Of a DNA stretch of 8,859 nucleotides, positions 6,463-8,859 are shown one piece after another. The stretch spans positions 1 through 8,859 of the forward strand of contig JBGOTT010000162.1 in assembly GCA_041476585.1 (NCBI GenBank), read 5' to 3'. Every line of letters begins with the position of its first letter. Position 1 is the first letter of the stretch. Below the pieces are notes generated by a model. It did no database searches. It was not told where the DNA came from and saw nothing but the letters and a program-made list of their open reading frames with translations. This DNA comes from JADGRQ01 sp041476585 (GTDB taxonomy: Bacteria; Pseudomonadota; Gammaproteobacteria; Burkholderiales; SG8-39). A program made the translations under genes and the position numbers.

Positions 6463-7431
6463 ATGATGAATTGCATGCGTAGCATCGCAGCGTGTTTGCT
6501 GTTCGCCGCGTCGCTCGGCGCATCCGCCCAACCCTATCCCTCCAAACCGGTCCGCATCGTCGTACCCTTCTCGCCCGGAGGAATCGCCGACAACAGCGCG
6601 CGCACCATCTCGGACCGCCTCGGCGTGCGGCTCGGGCAGCCGGTGCTGATCGACAACCGCCCCGGCTCGAGCGGCAACATCGGCACCGAGCAGGTCGCGA
6701 AAAGCGCACCCGACGGATATACGCTCTTGCTCGGCTACGACGGCACGATGGTGGTCAACCCGCACGTCTACGCGAAGCTCGGCTTCGACACGCTGCGCGA
6801 CTTCGTGCCTGTCACCAAGCTCGGCGACGCGGCGATCATCATCGTCGCGCACCCTTCCGTGCCGGCGAACAACGTACGCGAGCTGATTGCGCTGGCGAAG
6901 GCGAAGCCCGGATCGCTCAGCTACGGCTCCGCCGGGACCGGCAGTTCGGCGCACCTGGCCTGCGAGCTGCTCGCGCAACGCGCCGGCATCGACATGATTC
7001 ATGTGCCGTACAAGGGCGGCGGGCAGGCCATCACCGACGTGGTCGGCGGGCAGATCCCGCTGGTGTGCACCGCGATTGCGACCGCGCAGCAGTTCCTGAA
7101 GGGCGGCAAGCTGAAAGGCATCGGCCTGTCGAGCGCGAATCGCTCGCCCGCGACGCCGGAGGTGCCGACCTTCATCGAGAGCGGTTTTCCGGGCCTGGCG
7201 CTGGATTCCTGGGTCGGCATCCTCGCGCCGGCGAAGACGCCGCGGCCGATCGTCGAGCGGCTGCAGAAGGAGATCGCCGCGGTGCTGCAGACGCCCGAGG
7301 TGCGCGAGCGCTACGCCGTGCTCGGCATTGAACCGGTCGGCAACACGCCGGACGAATACGCGGCGCAGTTGCGCGCGGACCTCGCGCGCTGGGCGCCGGT
7401 GGTGAAGAAGGCCAACATCCGGGTGGAGTAG
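6463..7431 (+). CDS. Bug/TctC-family periplasmic solute receptor, first copy
   Basis: This is an extracytoplasmic binding protein of the tripartite tricarboxylate transporter (TctC) family, expanded in Burkholderiales and usually binding carboxylates or related small acids. Its 322 residues are standard. It has a signal peptide with a likely cut after A-S-A at residue 22. The mature protein begins Q-P-Y-P-S-K-P-V-R-I-V-V-P-F and carries the ligand loop F-S-P-G-G-I-A-D-N-S-A-R (36-47), D-N-R-P-G-S-S-G-N-I-G (64-74), A-P-D-G-Y-T (82-87) and H-V-P-Y-K-G-G-G (from residue 180). The reading frame could begin at either of two tandem ATGs (6463 or 6466). The gene lies nine bases after the SDR gene and 31 before a second receptor. 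No TctA or TctB membrane partner is present, so it would have to use subunits encoded elsewhere or act as a sensor. Confidence 0.95.
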   Translation: MMNCMRSIAACLLFAASLGASAQPYPSKPVRIVVPFSPGGIADNSARTISDRLGVRLGQPVLIDNRPGSSGNIGTEQVAKSAPDGYTLLLGYDGTMVVNPHVYAKLGFDTLRDFVPVTKLGDAAIIIVAHPSVPANNVRELIALAKAKPGSLSYGSAGTGSSAHLACELLAQRAGIDMIHVPYKGGGQAITDVVGGQIPLVCTAIATAQQFLKGGKLKGIGLSSANRSPATPEVPTFIESGFPGLALDSWVGILAPAKTPRPIVERLQKEIAAVLQTPEVRERYAVLGIEPVGNTPDEYAAQLRADLARWAPVVKKANIRVE

Positions 7432-7455
7432 CGCATGAAGGCGGACCACGGATAG
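7425..7455 (+). other. Possible six-codon mini-ORF with its own ribosome site between the receptor genes
   Basis: GGAG at 7425-7428, in the last codons of the first receptor gene, is six bases before ATG 7435. That ATG opens M-K-A-D-H-G and stops with TAG at 7453-7455, seven bases before the second receptor ATG at 7463. The second receptor has only a poor ribosome site of its own (GGAT at 7450-7453). The mini-ORF could hand ribosomes to it by termination-reinitiation. No homology can be argued from six codons, and chance is a real alternative. Confidence 0.3.
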
Positions 7456-7462
7456 CTGACGC

Positions 7463-8422
7463 ATGCTTCGAATCGTTTCACTGCTGATCGCGTTGTGCTC
7501 GATTGCGACCGGCGCGGCCGCCGACTATCCGGACCGCCCGATCCGGCTCATCGTCCCGCAGGCGGCCGGAAGCGCAACCGATAATATTGCACGCCTCCTC
7601 GCCGCCGCGCTCACACCGCAGATCGGGCAACCCATCGTCGTCGAGAACCGCCCGGGCGGCGCGCTGACGATCGGCCTGGATGCGATGGCAAAAGCCGCGC
7701 CCGACGGCTACACGATCTGCATGGGGCCGATCGGCGCGCTGGCGATCACCCGCCACATGGTGGCGAAGCTCCCCTATGACATCGAACGCGACTTCCAGCC
7801 GGTCGTGCTGGTGGCCCGCGGGCACCTGCTGCTCGCAGTCTCTCCAAGCCTGCCAATCAGGTCGGTCCCGGAACTGATCGAGTATGCGAAGAGGAATCCA
7901 GGCAAGCTGTTGAATGCATCCTCCAGCAATGGATCGCCGGGCCACGTCGGCGGCGAGCTGTTCAAGTACATGACCGGCACGCAGATCGTGCACGTGCCCT
8001 ACAAGGGCGGAGCGATGGCCATCAACGATCTGATTGCGGGGCACGTGCATCTGATGTTCGAGAGCCTCAACTCGATTGCGCCGCACGCCAGGTCGGGCAA
8101 GGTGCGCGCGCTCGCGGTGAGCGGCGCGAGGCGCTCACCGGGGTTTCCGGACCTGCCCACGGTTGCGGAGGCCGGAGTTCCGGGTTACGAGGCGGGCACC
8201 TGGAGCGGCGTGATCGCGCCTGCCGGCGTGCCGAGGCCGATCGTCGACAAGCTCAACGCGGCGATCAACGGCGCCTTGCGCTCACCGATGTTCAACGCGA
8301 GATTTGCACTGATCGGCGACGAGCCGGCGGGCGGCACGCCCGAGGACTTCGCCGAATTGATCAGAAAGGAATCCGCGAAGTGGGCGGAAGTCGTCGGACG
8401 CTCCGGGGCGAAGATCGACTGA
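7463..8422 (+). CDS. Bug/TctC-family periplasmic solute receptor, second copy
   Basis: This is a second receptor of the same family, 319 residues long and clearly diverged from the first. It has a signal peptide with a likely cut after A-A-A at residue 20, giving a mature start D-Y-P-D-R-P-I-R-L-I-V-P. Family marks are E-N-R-P-G-G, A-P-D-G-Y-T, H-V-P-Y-K-G-G (from residue 177) and the C-terminal P-R-P-I-V-D-K-L-N. The ligand loop reads Q-A-A-G-S-A-T-D-N-I-A-R (33-44) in place of the F-x-P-G-G form in the first copy, so it probably binds a different or differently substituted acid. It is the last gene of the plus-strand operon and is followed by a weak hairpin. Like the first copy it has no membrane partners nearby. 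Confidence 0.95.
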   Translation: MLRIVSLLIALCSIATGAAADYPDRPIRLIVPQAAGSATDNIARLLAAALTPQIGQPIVVENRPGGALTIGLDAMAKAAPDGYTICMGPIGALAITRHMVAKLPYDIERDFQPVVLVARGHLLLAVSPSLPIRSVPELIEYAKRNPGKLLNASSSNGSPGHVGGELFKYMTGTQIVHVPYKGGAMAINDLIAGHVHLMFESLNSIAPHARSGKVRALAVSGARRSPGFPDLPTVAEAGVPGYEAGTWSGVIAPAGVPRPIVDKLNAAINGALRSPMFNARFALIGDEPAGGTPEDFAELIRKESAKWAEVVGRSGAKID

Positions 8423-8429
8423 CGCGGGG

Positions 8430-8449
8430 AGGTGGCGCTCGGGCCGCCT
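8430..8449 (+). terminator. Weak GC hairpin after the second receptor gene
   Basis: A seven-pair stem (8430-8436 with 8443-8449, one G-T wobble) encloses a six-base loop and begins seven bases after the stop codon. It is followed by TGCGTTT, a poor T tract. It may be an intrinsic terminator or an mRNA 3' stabiliser for the operon. Confidence 0.35.
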
Positions 8450-8482
8450 TGCGTTTCATCGCCGCGTCCATCGCCTCGCATG

Positions 8483-8519
8483 TGCTAAATATACGATCAC
8501 ATCGCATATTTGGTTAGCA
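8483..8519. repeat. AT-rich interrupted dyad between convergent genes
   Basis: The dyad is centred on 8499. Arms AAATAT (8487-8492) and ATATTT (8506-8511) flank CGAT (8494-8497) and ATCG (8501-8504), with one mismatch (8493/8505) and a three-base centre CAC. An outer pair, TGCTAA (8483-8488) and TTAGCA (8514-8519), adds a second level of symmetry. It lies in the 111-base gap between the second receptor stop and the PPK2 stop. It has no T run on either side, so it is not a classic terminator. It could be a bidirectional terminator, a protein-binding site, or a relic. Confidence 0.55.
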
Positions 8520-8533
8520 ATGAGACGGTCGGG

Positions 8534-8859
8534 CTAGAGTTCGTCCAATGCCCGCTCGATGCGCTTGCAGATCGTCTTCAGCACCTTGAGGCGCGCGTAT
8601 TTCTTGTCGTTCGCCTCGATGAGCGTCCAGGGAGCGATGTCGGTCGAGGTGTGCTCGATCATGTCGGCCGCGGCCGCCTGGTAGAGGTCCCACTTCTTGC
8701 GGTTGCGCCAGTCCTCCCCGGTGATCTTGAAGCGCTTGAAGCGCATGCGTTCGCGCTCCTTGAAGCGCCGCAACTGCTCGTCCTTGGAGATCTGGACCCA
8801 GAACTTGCACAGCACGGTGTTCGAGCGCTCGAGCTGCTCCTCGAAATCGTTGATTTCGC
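8534..8859 (-). CDS. ppk2: Polyphosphate kinase 2 (PPK2) family protein, C-terminal part (5' end outside window)
   Basis: PPK2 enzymes transfer phosphate between polyphosphate and nucleotides, usually making NTP or NDP from polyphosphate. About 108 C-terminal residues are visible, and the frame is open through the window edge, so the Walker motifs are not seen. The diagnostic stretch is E-I-N-D-F-E, K-F-W-V-Q-I-S-K-D-E-Q-L-R-R-F, F-K-R-F-K-I-T, E-D-W-R-N-R-K-K-W, then T-S-T-D-I-A-P-W-T-L-I-E-A-N-D-K and K-V-L at the end, in the order known for this family. The GTG at 8815 is internal, not a start. The gene converges on the receptor operon and is probably unrelated to it in function. The subclass (class I, II or III) cannot be assigned from this fragment. 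Confidence 0.93.
   Translation of the reverse strand, partial: EINDFEEQLERSNTVLCKFWVQISKDEQLRRFKERERMRFKRFKITGEDWRNRKKWDLYQAAAADMIEHTSTDIAPWTLIEANDKKYARLKVLKTICKRIERALDEL

Noticed and set aside
6301..7464. Minus-strand open frame of 387 codons over the first receptor
   Set aside because: It is a mirror of a strongly supported Bug receptor and has no ribosome site or motif of its own.
8822..8831. Perfect ten-base palindrome CGAGCGCTCG
   Set aside because: It is inside the PPK2 coding region, built from common Glu, Arg and Ser codons, with no sign of a regulatory role.

Overview
The window is GC-rich, tightly packed bacterial DNA. Two TctC/Bug-type periplasmic receptors in tandem, an aromatic-ring dioxygenase and a PPK2-type polyphosphate kinase point to a betaproteobacterium, most likely Burkholderiales. 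This is inferred from gene content, because no rRNA or marker gene is present. No tRNA, rRNA, insertion sequence or CRISPR array was found.

Layout. (1) 1-1363, plus strand: the C-terminal two thirds of a Rieske ring-hydroxylating dioxygenase alpha subunit, followed one base later by its beta subunit. (2) 3644-1385, minus strand: an FMN-dependent alpha-hydroxy-acid dehydrogenase and then a DUF2817 (M14-like zinc hydrolase) protein, 22 bases apart, which converge on the dioxygenase genes. (3) 3694-8422, plus strand: a probable five-gene operon that diverges from block 2 across only 49 bases. It encodes an exported YncE-like beta-propeller protein, a DapA/NAL-superfamily lyase with a TTG start, an SDR dehydrogenase and two Bug receptors. 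The first four genes are 2 to 9 bases apart. The two receptors are separated by 31 bases that hold a possible six-codon mini-ORF. (4) 8423-8533: a convergent intergenic region with a weak GC hairpin and a striking AT-rich dyad. (5) 8859-8534, minus strand: the C-terminal end of a PPK2 polyphosphate kinase, which looks like ordinary chromosome beyond the cluster.

How the genes may work together (inference): the receptors would capture an organic acid in the periplasm. The dioxygenase, SDR, alpha-hydroxy-acid dehydrogenase and Schiff-base lyase would form a degradation route ending in a 2-oxo acid such as pyruvate. The DUF2817 protein could release the acid from an amide or peptide conjugate. 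No transporter membrane subunits, dioxygenase electron-transfer proteins or regulator lie in the window, so the cluster is incomplete here and its substrate cannot be read from sequence. The strongest clue that the chemistry is not housekeeping is that the DapA-like protein keeps the Schiff-base lysine and both tyrosines but lacks the arginine that defines lysine-pathway DapA.
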